The position numbers and the translations under genes were made by a program. The notes under the pieces are model-generated. The model did not search any database and was not told the DNA's origin. It worked only from the letters and a program-made list of their open reading frames with translations. Below, piece after piece: positions 12,191-24,370 of a DNA stretch of 64,000 nucleotides; within the stretch, counting starts at the first letter, position 1; each line of letters starts with the position of its first letter. Source of the stretch: Pogostemon cablin (taxonomy: Eukaryota; Streptophyta; Magnoliopsida; Lamiales; Lamiaceae); NCBI GenBank assembly GCA_023678885.1, contig CM042996.1, positions 6,444,602 through 6,508,601 on the forward strand, read 5' to 3'.

Positions 12191-12862
12191 AGCCCGTTTT
12201 AGTGCACTTTTTTAGCATTTATTTGGATGGACGGTAATGTGTCTCAATCATACTATCAAAAGTTCACCTGTATAACATATGAGTGTAAGGCTGCAGCCTA
12301 ATATTTGTGCACAGTAATTTATATTTCTACCCAAAGCCCACTGTCTTATGATTTACCTATACATTTGCAGTGGGCAACACATCATTGCTTGTTTAATAGA
12401 CAGTGGGTTAGAACTTGTCTCTATCAAAAATGAAAAGCAGCAGACGGAGCTTGAAGATCCCTTTTTTTTTTTCCTGTAGCATTGTCAAACTTGATGAAAA
12501 TTGCTGCTTTTTTTTTGTAGCTTTATCAAAATCTGATGAAACATTATTGTCCAAGACGTCGATGAGCTAAAAAAAAAAGACATACAGTATATATAATTAT
12601 ATGGTGCCCAATCAACAAGGGGAACAAATTTATATGATAAACCTATTTTAGAAGGAAAATAATCTGAATCAAATCAAGGTTTCTGACCCACTCAGGGTTG
12701 CCCATGCTTCTCTTAAGATTATAATATAAAAGCATAACGTAGGGTGCAAAAATCCAATGAAGGCATATGCAGACTCAGATACATAAAATTAATTGAATTA
12801 ATTTGGAGTCTGAACTGACTGCCATACCTTAGTCTTCTTGTTTGGCTTGTTTTATGGTGGGA

Positions 12863-12976
12863 TCAGGGATGGGTGGTTTCAGCGCCAGCATCAAGTACAC
12901 GCTTTGGCATTTGTTTTTTCGTTGAAAATGCCTTGGAGTGTGTTGCACTGGAGTCAACGTGCACATCGATGTTCCA
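12863..12976 (-). other. Possible terminal exon of an unidentified minus-strand gene
   Basis: On the minus strand a 37-codon open segment ends with TGA at 12863. It includes STKKQMPKRVLDAG and can be entered after an AG at 12977-12978. An overlapping alternative frame, open for about 50 codons, is also possible. GC content is higher than in the flanks. No family is recognised. It might belong to the gene whose leader-like sequence lies at 20.46-21.0 kb, which would place the copia insertion (14267-20283) in an intron; this is speculative. Confidence 0.2.
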
Positions 12977-14261
12977 CTATCTGCATATCTGAAATGAATT
13001 AGTTAAAGTTTTGTTGGTTCTAATTATTTAATCATTGTAATACTTTAAACTTCATTTTGTTGAAGTCATTCATGTGGCTAGACTTTATTCCTTATGTGTT
13101 TCATTATGTTCATTTTACATGCATACTTTGGCATGGGAGGATGTGCTCAGTGTAATATATGTAAATGATTATTGGAGATAATGTTACACCTGACACTATT
13201 ATTTAGTATACTGAATTAGTTAAATAGTTTAACATCTTATCACACGCTGCTTTGAATAAATAAAAGTTATGGTGTTACTAACTTTGTCATTCGCCCAACC
13301 CATTCTTACTGATGAGGTACTATTAAACAGAGAAGACAAGCCGGTACTTATAGATATATACAAATTTGATATTAAGAAGTTCAAAAATCTGAGAACGTAC
13401 GGGTTCTCACGATCTCATGCTGCTGTTATTCTGTTTCAGTACAAAGTTTTTCAATTGAGTAGACAAAAATAGTCCACATAAGCAGTTTATCTAACAATGT
13501 TAAGTCTTTATTTTCTATTAGGACACTCAATGCATGCACATTTCAACATTCTGAATATGTATATTGAAGCGAAGCCTATTGAAGCTGAAATTAGGCCACC
13601 ACCACTGGTATTTCCTCTATAGGAAAAAAATGCATAACATAGCACAATTATGCATACATGAGATAAAACTTTTAAAACAGACCATGACAAATCCTGTGTT
13701 ATCTTGTTGCAAATTCAGACCTAGAAAAACATGGACAATAATTTTATTAACATTATAAGGCAGCATTTATAGATTGAACAATTTTGTGAAAGAACATAAT
13801 CAAATGTCTTGAACAGAAATACTGATCCCGAAGCGGAGTTCAACTACCCCCAAAGTATCAATTTCTTAATAAGGCTTTCACTGATGCAAAAACACTATCC
13901 ACAATTCCAGTTTCTATTCAAGCCAACTACCCCCAAAGTATCAATATCGTAATAAGGCTTTCACTGATGCAAATAGGCTATCCACAACTCAAGTTTCTAT
14001 TCAAGCATTCCGTCAAACATCTGTGTATGTTACGAAATACAAAAAGAACAAGAACTGGTGTATTTGTATGGGGGCAGAATCTCCTCCACTCTGTGTAGTA
14101 TGTTACGAAATACAAAGAGAACAAGAACTGGTGTATCTGTAGTATAATTATGGTTCATATTATCTAGCTACGATATGATTAATATTTTGTAAATTGAGCC
14201 CTTCATCAATACAATATCATAACGACTCTCCAATTAAATTAATGTCAACAAAGGTGTTAAG
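12977..14261. other. AT-rich DNA, possibly intronic, with two local tandem duplications
   Basis: No gene is recognised. An 83-bp segment (starting CAACTACCCCCAAAG) at 13841-13923 is repeated at 13924-14005. A roughly 72-bp segment containing GTTACGAAATACAAA at 14021 recurs at 14091. Short open frames at 13269-13472 and 13508-13758 have no identifiable domain. Confidence 0.45.
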
Positions 14262-14266
14262 GGTAC
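14262..14266. other. Target-site duplication GGTAC, left copy (right copy 20284-20288)
   Basis: GGTAC lies immediately outside the left LTR and again immediately outside the right LTR, fixing the ends of the copia-2 insertion. Confidence 0.9.
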
Positions 14267-15188
14267 TCTTATGAATTCAACACAACAATATGAAAACAGC
14301 AATACTTTGATCAACAAAGCTTGCTTAATTAACCCTATCAACTAAATGTTGTGTGTGGATATGGAACAAACTGAACTTAAAACTTGAAGTAGAAAGACAA
14401 GAATTATAGTGGTTCGATCATGTTGATCTACATCCACTTTCTAAAGGAGAGCAATCACTATATGAAGAAAACATGATTACAACATGAAGATGATGATGAT
14501 GAACTAAAACACTTAAGAAACCCTAATTTGATTCAATAGCTTGTATGATGATGATGATCGACTTCTTCCTTCTAGCTATGATGTGCATGATCATATATAT
14601 ATATACTCCACTGATATGCACACACCAGCAACACCACAACTGTCATATGATCAGTTTAGTTACAACTGCTTCAACCTACTTCAACTTCCTAATTCAACAA
14701 ATCAGTATACACATTGATCTTTATGGTTGAATCTTATAACTGATCATATGTGTTGAATCTCCACCATCAAAACCGAAACTTCCTTCTTGATTTAGCTTAA
14801 CATTTCAATCAAGATTAACTGTCAAGCAATGACAGCTTGTCAGCTGCAACAATACACCACTTAAACTGCCATGCATGTATTATCAAGCTAACGAACCAAT
14901 GATCAGTTGGTTACAACCGATCCTTGTCAACTGATCATCAACTACTGATCTTTAACTTCTTTTAACTGTCATCAACTGCCACAATTAGCTAACTGTTACT
15001 TATACTTGTCTTGATCACTCAACATGACAGAATTGTCATGCTTCAGACTTCACTTATCTATGCAGCTTGATGTTCTTACTTATTCGTCCATCTTGCTGCT
15101 TCATCAAACACCATCTTCCATATCTCTATTTGTTATATATAGTACACACACACATGTATACATGCATGCATGGTCTACCTATACAACA
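14267..15188 (-). repeat. 3' LTR of copia-2 (922 bp)
   Basis: The element is on the minus strand, so this left copy is the 3' LTR. In element orientation it begins TGTTGTATAGGTAGACC and ends ...TTCATAAGA, giving non-canonical TG...GA ends. It matches 19359-20283 with about 14-16 substitutions and a few small indels by eye. The adjacent purine-rich AAGGTGGAGATT (plus-strand 15189-15200) is the polypurine tract. Confidence 0.92.
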
Positions 15189-15200
15189 AATCTCCACCTT
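15189..15200 (-). promoter_or_regulatory. Polypurine tract of copia-2
   Basis: In element orientation AAGGTGGAGATT directly precedes the 3' LTR start TGTTGTA, as expected for the plus-strand primer. Confidence 0.8.
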
Positions 15201-15249
15201 AGACCATGCTTCACCACAAGTAATTAAATCTCTCCACCTTGCTGCAATC

Positions 15250-15755
15250 ACAGGCTGCAGCTCACCTCTCTTTCTACCTTTAGTGAAGACCAATAAGACT
15301 CTTACACAATTCAAACTTTTGAACAGGTAGAGCCTTAGTAAATGCATCAGCAGGGTTATCTGCTGTCTTAATTTCTTAACAACCACCATCTTCTCCTCTA
15401 TCAGATTTCTTATGAAATAAAGTCTTACATTAATGTGTTTGGTCTTCTCATGATAACATTGATGCTTTGAGAGATGCACAACACTTTGGTTATCACAATA
15501 CACTTCAAAATTATCTTGCTGAACCCCAAATTCTTTCAAAATACCAACCAACCAAACACCTTCCTTTATAGCTTCTGTAAGAGCAACAAATTCAGCTTCA
15601 GTGGTGGATAAAGCCACTATGTGTTGATGTGTAGCCTTCCAACTTATTGCTGTGCCAAATAATTTGAACACATAGCCTGTCATTGATTTCCTTGTATCAA
15701 GGTTGGCTGCATAATCTGCATCCACATAACCAACAACAGCCTCATTCCAAGCATC
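15250..15755 (-). pseudogene. Ty1/copia RNase H (copia-2)
   Basis: Beginning near 15740, the frame encodes VGYVDADYAANLDTRKSMTG, then GTAISWKATHQ, STTEAEFVALTEA, VYCDNQSVVHL and HEKTKHINVRLYFIRNLI, the standard order of copia RNase H with its acidic residues (D, E, D) visible. A stop codon at 15756-15758 separates it from reverse transcriptase, and a frameshift near 15375 replaces the normal C-terminal tail. It is well conserved otherwise, so inactivation is recent. Confidence 0.85.
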
Positions 15756-16946
15756 CTATTTCTGAAACTTCAATCCAACTGATATTGTTCCTCTAACATA
15801 CCTCAGTGCCCATTTTACTGCATCCCAATGAATCAGACCATGATCACCCATAAACCTACTGATCACACTCATAACATAGGCTAAGTCTGGTCTACAGCAT
15901 ACCATAGCATACATCAAACTGCCAATTGCACTTGCATATGGTATTTTACTCATTTCAGACATTTCCTTATCTGTTTGAGGCCCTTGAAGAGATGACAGAC
16001 TCAACCCTTGCTTAACTGGTACTGATGCACTCTTACAAAGATTCATATTATACCTCTTTAACACTTTATCCAAGTATGACTCTTGAAACAATCTCAATAC
16101 TCCAGCTGATCTATTCCTCTCTATCTGCATTCCAAGTATCATCCTTGCCTCTCCAAGATCTTTCATGTCAAACTCCTTTCTCAAAGTATCCTTTACTAAA
16201 TTGATTCCTATCATATCTCTGCAATCTATCAGTATATCATCTACATAGAGTAGTAGATAAATGTAGCTCCCTCTATCACACCTTATGTATACATAGCTAT
16301 CATACATGCTTCTGATAAAACCATTTGAAGTAATGTACTCATCAAATCTGAGATATCACTGTCTTGGACTTTGCTTCAAACCATATAGTGATTTAAGTAA
16401 TAGACAAGCCTTTGAATCTGCTCCTTTTGGACTAACACCTTCAGGAATCTTCATGTAAATTTTCTCATCTAAATTTCCATGCAAGAAAGCTGTTGTTACA
16501 TCCATCTGATGTAACTCTAAGTCCAACTGAGTAACTAATGACAGCAAGATCCTTATTGAGCAGTGTTTAACTACTGGTGAGAAAATTTCATTATAATCTA
16601 CACCTTCTTGTTGTGAAAACCCTCTTGCTACAAGCCTTGCCTTATATCTAATTTCTCCTTCCTTGCTTGTAACTGGTTTCTTCTTATATATCCACTTAAA
16701 ACCTACAAGCTTCTGGTTAGCAGGCTTGTCAACAATCATCCAAGTATTATTCCTTTTTAAAGATTGCAGCTCTTCATCCATAGCATCCAACCAATGCATA
16801 CTCTTCTTACTTGAAACTGCTTCAGAGTATGTCCTAGGTTCATAGATATCAACATCTGATGCTACATATAATGCATATGATACAGTGTCTGCCTCTATGT
16901 ATCTTATAGGTGTTTTGATCTGTCTTCTCAACCTATCCCTAACCAA
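15756..16946 (-). pseudogene. Ty1/copia reverse transcriptase (copia-2)
   Basis: Reverse transcriptase copies the retrotransposon RNA. Motifs in order are HWLDAMDEELQSLKRN, LVGFKWIYKKK, ELHQMDVTTAFLHGNLDEKIY, LKSLYGLKQSPRQ, LLLYVDDILI (intact YVDD) and FDMKDLGEARMILGMQI, then the connection region to about 15760. An in-frame TGA at 16356-16358 sits where a tryptophan codon (RQ-W-Y) is expected, a one-base change. A second stop (TAG) lies at 15756-15758. The frame upstream, entering from integrase, is shifted near 17060. Confidence 0.9.
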
Positions 16947-17059
16947 CTGATAGCTACTTAGAGTTTTTCTTTCATTTGAACCAGATGACTCAGACCTCTC
17001 TCCAGCAGCAATTTCCTCATGTATACTATCCTCTCTTTGATCTTGATCATGCTGTACAA

Positions 17060-18689
17060 CTATTTTGTCACATGCTCCACCTCAAACTCACACTTATCAG
17101 TAGTTATCAACTTATCAGATCCTCTCTCAAACAAAGGCATCCTTTCTTCATTGAATGTAACATCTCTACTAACTATGAACTTGTTATTCTCATAACACCA
17201 TAGTCTGTACCCTTTTACCTCTTTAGGATAGCCTACTAGCACATACTTAACTGCTCTAGGATCTAACTTATCTTGTTTCTGATGTGAATACACCAAACAA
17301 TCTATAATCCTCAGATGACTATAATATGGTACCCTTCCAGACCATACTTCTTCAGGTGGTTTAAACTTGAATGCTGTGCATGGTGACAGATTAATCAAAT
17401 AAGCTGCAGTAGATACTAGCTCACCCCAGAAACCCTTTGAGAAACCTCCACTGCTTATCATACACCTAACTCTAGCAAGAAGTGTCTGATTCATTCTTTC
17501 AGCCACTTCATTTTGTTGTGGAGTACCTGGTACTGTCTTGTGTCTCTTAATACCTTTTTCATAACAAAACTTATTGAATTCATGTGACACAAATTCAAGA
17601 CCATTGTCTGTTCTGAAGCACTTGACCTTGTTTCCAGTTTGTAGTTCTACTTCTGTCAACGATACTTTAAAAACTGATAGTGCTTCATCCTTGGTTTTCA
17701 GAATTTTGATCCATACCTTTCTTGAATAATCATCAATGAATGAAATGAAGCATTTACCACCTCCTATAGTTGAAGTCTTGGAAGGCCCCCAAAGATCTGA
17801 GTAAACATATTCCAACCTAGCTTTGGTATTATGCTCAGCTGCACCAAACTTCAACCTCTTTGCCTTTCCTAATATACAAGTTTCACATTGATCTAACTTA
17901 CAGGTTGAGCTGATCTCAAGTAACTTCTGTCTTGCAAGTTCTTGTAAACCTCTTTCACTTATATGACCAAGCCTCTCATGCCAAACATTAACACTACTCT
18001 CATCCTTAGTTGTATTAATTTGTCCAGTCACAACAGAACCATCCAAGAAGTACAGATCAGACCTCTTGAATCCTTTAACAACTACTGACTTTCCTTTTAT
18101 GACAGCAAGTGTATCTCCTTTCAAATGGCACTCATAACCTTGAGAAACTAACATTCCAAGAGATATTAGATTTCTCCTTAAGCTTGGTACATATCTAACA
18201 TTATTTAACATCCTGACTTTTCCATCAAACATTTTAAGTTTGACAGAACCAATTCCAACAATCTTACAAGTATGATCATCACCTAGCATTACTGATCCTT
18301 CATCTTGTGACCTCAATTCAGTAAACCAATCCTTCCTAGAAGTCATATGAAAAGTACATCCAGAATCCATAACCCACTCTTCTGAAACTGAATTAGAACT
18401 CACAGACATTGCTTCAATGAAATCAGAATCTGTAGCACCTTGATTAGTTGTTACCTGATTTGCATGAGGCATCTTATTTCCTCCATTTTCAGCTATCTTC
18501 TTTGCTACCATTGCTTTCCATTTGAAACATTGCTTCTTGTAATGTCCAGGCTTATTGCAATGGAAGCAATTCTTGTTTTCTTCTTCATCTGCTGGTGCAC
18601 TATAGTTCTTTTCTGGCTTCCTCTTATCAAAATTACTCTTACTATTCTTGTTGTTCTTGTTCCACTGGTTCTGTTTCTTTACTGTCAAT
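17060..18689 (-). pseudogene. Ty1/copia zinc knuckle, protease and integrase (copia-2)
   Basis: This is a 540-codon open stretch. It contains a CCHC knuckle (CFHCNKPGHYKKQC, about 18530-18570), the protease motif WVMDSGCTFHM (about 18345-18378), the pre-integrase finger WHERLGHISERG and CETCILGKAKR, and the integrase core with SDLWGPSK, FIDDYSRKVW, FRTDNGLEF and PQQNEVAERMNQTLL, so the DDE triad is present. A stop at 17060 and a frame change precede reverse transcriptase. As the longest intact part of the element it supports a recent origin. Confidence 0.9.
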
Positions 18690-19288
18690 CCTTCTGCATT
18701 TGCTTGCTGTTCTGGATTCTTGTGAAGTACCTATGCCTTAACTGCCAACAATACTTGCTCAAGGGAGATTGATTCAGCAGCAAACAATAAAGTATCTTTC
18801 AAACCTTCAAAAGACTTTGGAAGTGCTGACATGAGGATGACAGCCTTGTCTTCAGTTGAAAGAGCCACATCTATGTTTTCTAAGTCATCAATAATCTTGT
18901 TAAACTCATCTAACTGACCAATTATAGACTTATCCTCTGATACCTTGAAGGAGTATAACTTCTGCTTCGTGTACAATCGGATTGCCAAACTTTTAACCAT
19001 GTACAACTCCTCCAATTTCTTCCAAACTCCTCTTGCAGTAAGTTCTTTAGAGATCTCCCTTAGAGCCTTATCTCCAAGACACAGAATTAGAGCACTTCTG
19101 GCCTTGGTTTGTTGTTCTTGATCTGCTGCAAGAACAGCAGCACCAACTCCTGCAATCTAACCTTCAGGCAATGGTTTAATGGCATCTGATAAACCTTGTT
19201 GAACTAAAATGGCCTCCATCTTCATCCTCCACAGACTGAAGTCTGCCTTCTCTGTGAACTTTTCAATATCAAACTTTGTAGTAACCAT
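18690..19288 (-). pseudogene. Ty1/copia gag (copia-2)
   Basis: The first methionine in frame is at 19288 (MVTTKFDIEKF), after a short leader from the primer-binding site. FSLWRMKMEAIL, WKKLEELYMVKSLAIRLYTKQ and LPKSFEGLKDTLLF are typical of copia gag (UBN2/DUF4219 region). Two in-frame TAG codons interrupt it, at 19157-19159 and at about 18730-18732. Both are single-base changes from a sense codon, so the polyprotein was probably intact recently. Confidence 0.85.
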
Positions 19289-19339
19289 TTGATCTTCTTC
19301 TCCACCACTGAGTCTTCTTCTTCTTCTTCTGGTTTGGCT

Positions 19340-19358
19340 TCCCACAGACGGCGCCAAT
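19340..19358 (-). promoter_or_regulatory. Primer-binding site of copia-2
   Basis: In element orientation the 5' LTR is followed by ATTGGCGCCGTCTGTGGG, a GGCGCCGTCTGTGGG-type tRNA primer site seen after many plant LTRs. Confidence 0.75.
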
Positions 19359-20283
19359 TCTTATGAATTCAACACAACAATATGAAAACAACAATACTTT
19401 GATCAACAAAGCTTGCTTAATTAACCCTATCAACTAATGTTGTGTGTGGATATGGAACAAACTGAACTTAAAACTTGAAGTAGTAAGACAAGAATTATAG
19501 TGGTTCGATCATGTTGATCTACATCCACTTTCTAAAGGAGAGCAATCACTATATGAAGAAAACATGATTACAACATGAAGATGATGTTGATGAACTAAAA
19601 CACTTAAGAAACCCTAATTTGATTCAATAGCTTGTATGATGATGATGATCGACTTCTTCCTTCTAGCTATGCTGTGCATGATCATATATATATATATACT
19701 CCACTGATATGCACACACCAGCAACACCACAACTGTCATGTGATCAGTTTAGTTACAACTGCTTCAACCTACTTCAACTTCCTAATTCAACAAATCAGTA
19801 TACACATTGATCTTTATGGTTGAATCTTATAACTGATCATATGTGTTGAATCTCCACCATTAAAACCGAAACTTCCTTCTTGATTTAGCTTAACATTTCA
19901 ATCAAGATTAACTGTCAAGCAATGACAGCTTGTCAGCTGCAACAATACACCACTTAAACTGCCATTCATGTATTATTATCAAGCTAACGAACCAATGATC
20001 AGTTGGTTACAACCGATCCTTGCCAACTGATCATCAACTACTGATCTTTAACTTCTTTTAACTGTCATCAACTGCCACAATTAGCTAACCATTACTTATA
20101 CTTGTCTTGATCACTCAACATGACAGAATTGTCATGCTTCAGACTTCACTTATCTATGCAGCTTTATGTTCTTACTTATTCATCCATCTTGCTGCTTCAT
20201 CAAACACCATCTTCCATATCTCTATTTATTATATATAGCACACACACACATGTATACATGCATGCATGGTCTACCATACAACA
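19359..20283 (-). repeat. 5' LTR of copia-2 (925 bp)
   Basis: Right-hand LTR and, because the element is on the minus strand, its promoter-bearing 5' LTR. It pairs with 14267-15188. The LTR pair differs at about 1.6% of sites by eye. With the commonly used 1.3e-8 substitutions per site per year this implies well under one million years, with wide error. Confidence 0.92.
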
Positions 20284-21000
20284 GGTACTTTCTTTGGGGC
20301 AATTTATCATACACATGTTGGGTATTAACATACCAGCTAATAGAGCAAACATTGCAAGTTGTATTTCTTCACTACTAAGCAGCCGTACATCAGCAACCAT
20401 AGCAACCATAGCAAAATCAAGCCCATGCACAAACAAAGTTGAAGAAAAACTGGATATTACCTGTGAACGCAGAACGCTTAGCAGCCGCGAGAGGCGGAGT
20501 GAAATGTTGGCGGTGAGGAGCTAGGGCTTCTCGTAAATTGTAAATCTGGCGTGCGGGAGAGAAATCCGAGACTTAGGGCTTCTCGTAGCGGTAGACCCAA
20601 CAGAATCGAGGGAAAAGAAACGTAATCAGTGACTAATTTCAAAATTATGAAAGTAAACAGTAAGAAGCCATGGGCGTAATGCATAAAAATTACCAAGAGA
20701 AGAAGAGGATGACCGATGGCGGCGTCGGTTGATTTTTGAATGTTTACCTGGTGTGGCGGAAAATTGAAGAAGTGGAGAGATGGAATGGAACAGATAGTCA
20801 GATGACCGGTGGAGTGAGAGATCTTCGAGTGTGAAGGTGTAAGTCGCGCGTTGAAGTGGGAAGAGAGCAGAGACTGCTGTGTGAAGAAGAGTACGCATCG
20901 CGCGTGGAAGTGAGACTGCTGTGTGAAGAAGAGTACGCATCTAATCTAACACGTGTATAGAGAGAGAGGGAGAAGAGCGGGCGGGATGACCGGCTACGGG
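20284..21000 (-). other. Leader-like region of an unidentified minus-strand gene
   Basis: GC content is markedly higher than the surroundings. On the minus strand it starts with a CT-rich stretch (CTTCTCCCTCTCTCTC near 20960), as plant 5' UTRs often do. It contains three plausible donors: CACACCAG|GTAAAC at about 20748, TCTCTTG|GTAATT at about 20693 and TTCACAG|GTAATA at about 20462. A 42-bp unit with CACACAGCAGTCTC is duplicated at 20871-20945. No protein family is recognised, and the copia-2 element interrupts the sequence on the downstream side. It lies about 250 bp beyond the ancestral TFB5 stop on the same strand. Confidence 0.35.
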
Positions 21001-21238
21001 GAGATACCGCAGAAATTGAAACATTCACGCATTATATATAGCATACATATACACAAAACAATTATTTATTAATATCATATGTAACATTAAGTTGGTAGAA
21101 TAATAAAATCATTCGATTACCAAGAAACAATATCTTTAAGTGCTAGGATTAATCGATTGCAGTGACGATTTAAATGAAAACCACAAAGAGTGTGTCCATG
21201 GAGGTTAGAACATTACGTACAGTCGTGCCCATTGATTT

Positions 21239-21252
21239 GTTAAGAAGGTTTC
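21239..21252 (-). pseudogene. TFB5: Severed 3' end of TFB5 coding sequence (ancestral Pro-Ser-stop codons)
   Basis: On the minus strand, directly outside the solo LTR, the bases read GAAAC-CTTCTTAAC. Placed in the TFB5 frame, this completes ...GAG AAA CCT TCT TAA, i.e. Glu-Lys-Pro-Ser-stop, the usual end of plant TFB5. The GAAAC (plus-strand GTTTC, 21248-21252) is the target duplication. Sequence below 21239 is therefore the original 3' UTR, now 3.1 kb from the gene. Confidence 0.85.
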
Positions 21253-21561
21253 TGTCACACCCCAAATTTTATAAAGAGACGTTCGTATATTATTTTCTTA
21301 AATAATTTAATTAGGGCGTGACCAAAATATTTAAAAATATCAAAAGGTAACATTTCAAGAAGAAGAAAAGATTTAAACGAAGGGGCATGTACTTTAAGTT
21401 TTAGCAAACTATAAGAATATAATTTAAGTTAAAGAAATTAAATAAAGATTATGGTCATCTAATTTTCTGCAATCCAATTCTAAAAGAATGGTTACTTTAA
21501 GTTTTAGCAAACTATAAGAATATAATTCAAGTTAAAGAAATTAAATAAAGATTATGATCCT

Positions 21562-22493
21562 TGTTATGGGTAATATATCACTCATGATTTATCAGGCCCA
21601 AGAGGCCCAATAGACCCATTAGACCCATGATGCTAGAAAAGGGAGGCCCAACCCCTCGGGGGCCCAATTGAAGGACAGAAAACTGAAGGGAATCAAGACA
21701 ACCCAATAAGGAACGTAACAGTCCAAAAGCCCAGCCCATAACAAATAAGGTCAAACCCACTGAACAAGTACGTAACTGGGAAGCGAACCTCGGCTCCGGA
21801 GGAACACCCGGCAGTTATCCTCCCTCCTGGCCGAGACCTCGGATAGGCTCCTCAGCGGCGAGAACAACCTATCCGAAGATCGAAGGAGGATGGCGAGAAG
21901 AAGATAATAAAGGACATGCATCATAATGAGATAATACAGGTACCACAGGCTAAAGGACAACACTAACGGGAAGAGGAGATGTCTTGGACAGCAATCCTAA
22001 CTAGAAGACAACAACTGACTGACACGCCTATTCCAACAACCAATGGGAGACCAGCAAAGGACGGGGACACCTTGCAAACCTCCTGCTGTGCAACAAACGG
22101 CGTCCAGGTTCCCTCTGCACTCGGTCTGCGTACCAGACAACCGCGTTGAAGGCAAATTATCTTCATCCAGGTGGCGTAACGCGATTGGACCAACTCTAGG
22201 GTTTTAGGGATGATATAAGTAGCCTCTCTCGCAAGAGAGAGAGAGAGGATATGAGCACTCACTTTAGACACTACACTTGTAAGAATCTGGGAAAAATGAG
22301 TGTTGTTTTAAAAGGAGAGTAATAAAATCGGTGATGTTCTTTGGTGGAATTCGAGTCTTGAATAAGTTTTAATCTCTTTATTTGTCTCGATTTTATAAAT
22401 TATTGTGTTTGATGATATTCGTTCTTGGTGTTGTTAATTAAAGTCTTAAACCTTTTACATACTTAATTAGCGAGCCAAGAACAGCCGTCAACA
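21562..22493 (+). mobile_element. Nested solo LTR (932 bp)
   Basis: Starts TGTTATGGGTAA, ends CCGTCAACA. It is flanked by ATCCT (21557-21561) and GTCCT (22494-22498), a 5-bp target duplication with one mismatch. It has an LTR-like promoter (GATATAAGTAGC at about 22212) followed by leader-like sequence, supporting plus orientation. It lies in the second copy of the 103-bp duplication: the sequence on either side joins to give the same order as at 21460-21493. Confidence 0.85.
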
Positions 22494-23458
22494 GTCCTCT
22501 AATTTTCTGCAATCCAATTCTAAAAGAATGGTTAGTGCAGAATCCCATTTGAAGAAAGGATTATAAATTTAATTTCCCCAACTCATAACATGCAAGTTTA
22601 CGAACATACAGGCCACCCTCTCATGTTATTGGAATAAATTAACTTAAAAGAAATTCATTCCCATAAAGAAACACCTCTGCTTCACAACAACTCCACTACA
22701 ACATATAATTTCCAAATATGAAAAGGAATTATATGTGGCCTGCATAAATGTGTTGTACCTCTAGGTATTCCTTAAATACTAATCCATACTCCAACTACCC
22801 CTGCAATTCATCAAACTAAAACTTTGCAGCAAAATTAGCACAACACCGGACCACTAACGACCACAAAGAATTAATCCATACTATCACCCCTAATTAAGGA
22901 CCACCACAATTAATTAATTCATTAACACATGGCGTGCTAAACTCCTAATGCGACACGAATACATCAAACATAATTAAAACAGTATACACATACTAATAGT
23001 TCGATTAATCGTATTCTTATATGCAGTTGAAAACCCAACTAAAAACTCTTAAAAGCATGCCACGAACCTACCACCTCCAATTTCAGAAAGTCAAATTCCT
23101 TATTTATACATTCGATCCCGAACATAAAATTAATCCAGCAATTTCAATGTAATAAGTCTCAGAGCACTAGACAGAACCAAATATTCAAACGCCAACGTGG
23201 TGAATCAGTTTCAACGTAAATATCCATGTAAAAACGAGGAAAGTTTGCAGCACAAATACGCTGCGTAAAAATTGAAGTTTTTCATTATTAAGTCTCCTCG
23301 CACGCTTAACCTGAGATAAGATAATTATCGGGGTGAGCAACTACACGCTCAGTGAAGCTTTAAACATGCTTATATACGTCAAGTAAAATCATGTGCGAGA
23401 GTTCAATTTCACTTACAATCCTGTCATGTCTTACGATATCGCGATTCGTTTTGTATTG

Positions 23459-23638
23459 AGAGTAAGGCACTATTTAAAGTCCAAACTTGCAACGAGAGTA
23501 AGACACTATTTAAAGTCCAAACTTGCAACGAGAGTAAGACACTATTCAAAGTCCAAACTTGCAACGAGAGTAAGGTACTATTCAAAGTCCAAACTTGCAA
23601 CGAGAGTAAGGCACTATTTAAAGTCCAAACTTGCAACG
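23459..23638 (+). repeat. 36-bp tandem repeat, five copies, inside the TFB5-linked solo LTR
   Basis: The unit AGAGTAAGGCACTATT...CCAAACTTGCAACG is repeated five times head to tail with few differences. Because 36 is a multiple of three it produces repetitive open frames on both strands; these are not genes. Confidence 0.9.
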
Positions 23639-24370
23639 AATTTACAGTTCACATATTTCAATTCACATCAACTATCACATATGAAAGAATTCAACATGCA
23701 TAAGATGAGAAAAAACCCCACCTTAATTACTTGCGAAGTTCATACGTGTATACTAAACGTCACGCTCCTTGTCACCTTCGAAACCTATAAGTTTAAAACT
23801 GATCGTTACCAACACAATACCACCATCGTAAACTAATCTGTAGAATTTACACGTAAGGATTGCAGATTGAAAACATTAGGGTTATGGTTTATTGTTAGAA
23901 GCAGAAAAGAAAACAGATTTGGGTGTTCTACGGTGAAAACAGAAAGAAGAGAAAAAAATAGAAAAGGAAAGAGAAGAGAAGTAAATGAAAAGGAACACTG
24001 AACCCTTACCTTCTCACTCTTGATTTGCAGCCGTGAAGCAGAATGTTTTAGATGAGAAGAAAAATCGAAGAATGAAGCTGTTGATGTATTTATTTATTGC
24101 GGCTGTGAAATCGTAATAGATATAATCTTGCTGCAGGATTTAACAACTTTCCCTCAAATATGGGAGTTGATAAGAGGAAAAGATCATTTTCCTTAAATGG
24201 ATAATAAGGTTAACGATTGATTTCTTGGGGAGTAAGAAATATGTTTTCTGCTTCTTATTCTATAAACTCACGGCTGATTGAAAAGAATGGGCTGGGCTGG
24301 AATAATAGACTCGTTTATGGGCTTTTAAGAATCGGGCCACAATAGAATATAATGGTGAAATTATGGGTTG

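Noticed and set aside
12154..14170. Helitron from 12154 to a CTAG near 14164
   Set aside because: Only the 5' end looks right; there is no terminal hairpin before the CTAG and no Rep/helicase.
20478..21028. Overlapping minus-strand frames of 72-104 codons in the leader-like region
   Set aside because: They overlap each other in several frames, include the 42-bp repeat and cross likely donor sites; more like UTR than protein.
21578..22271. Frames in the nested 932-bp solo LTR
   Set aside because: They lie wholly in LTR sequence with a promoter and no retroelement domain.
23393..23836. 147-codon frame with repeated RVRHYLKSKLAT
   Set aside because: It encodes a 36-bp tandem repeat whose length is a multiple of three; the minus strand is equally open.
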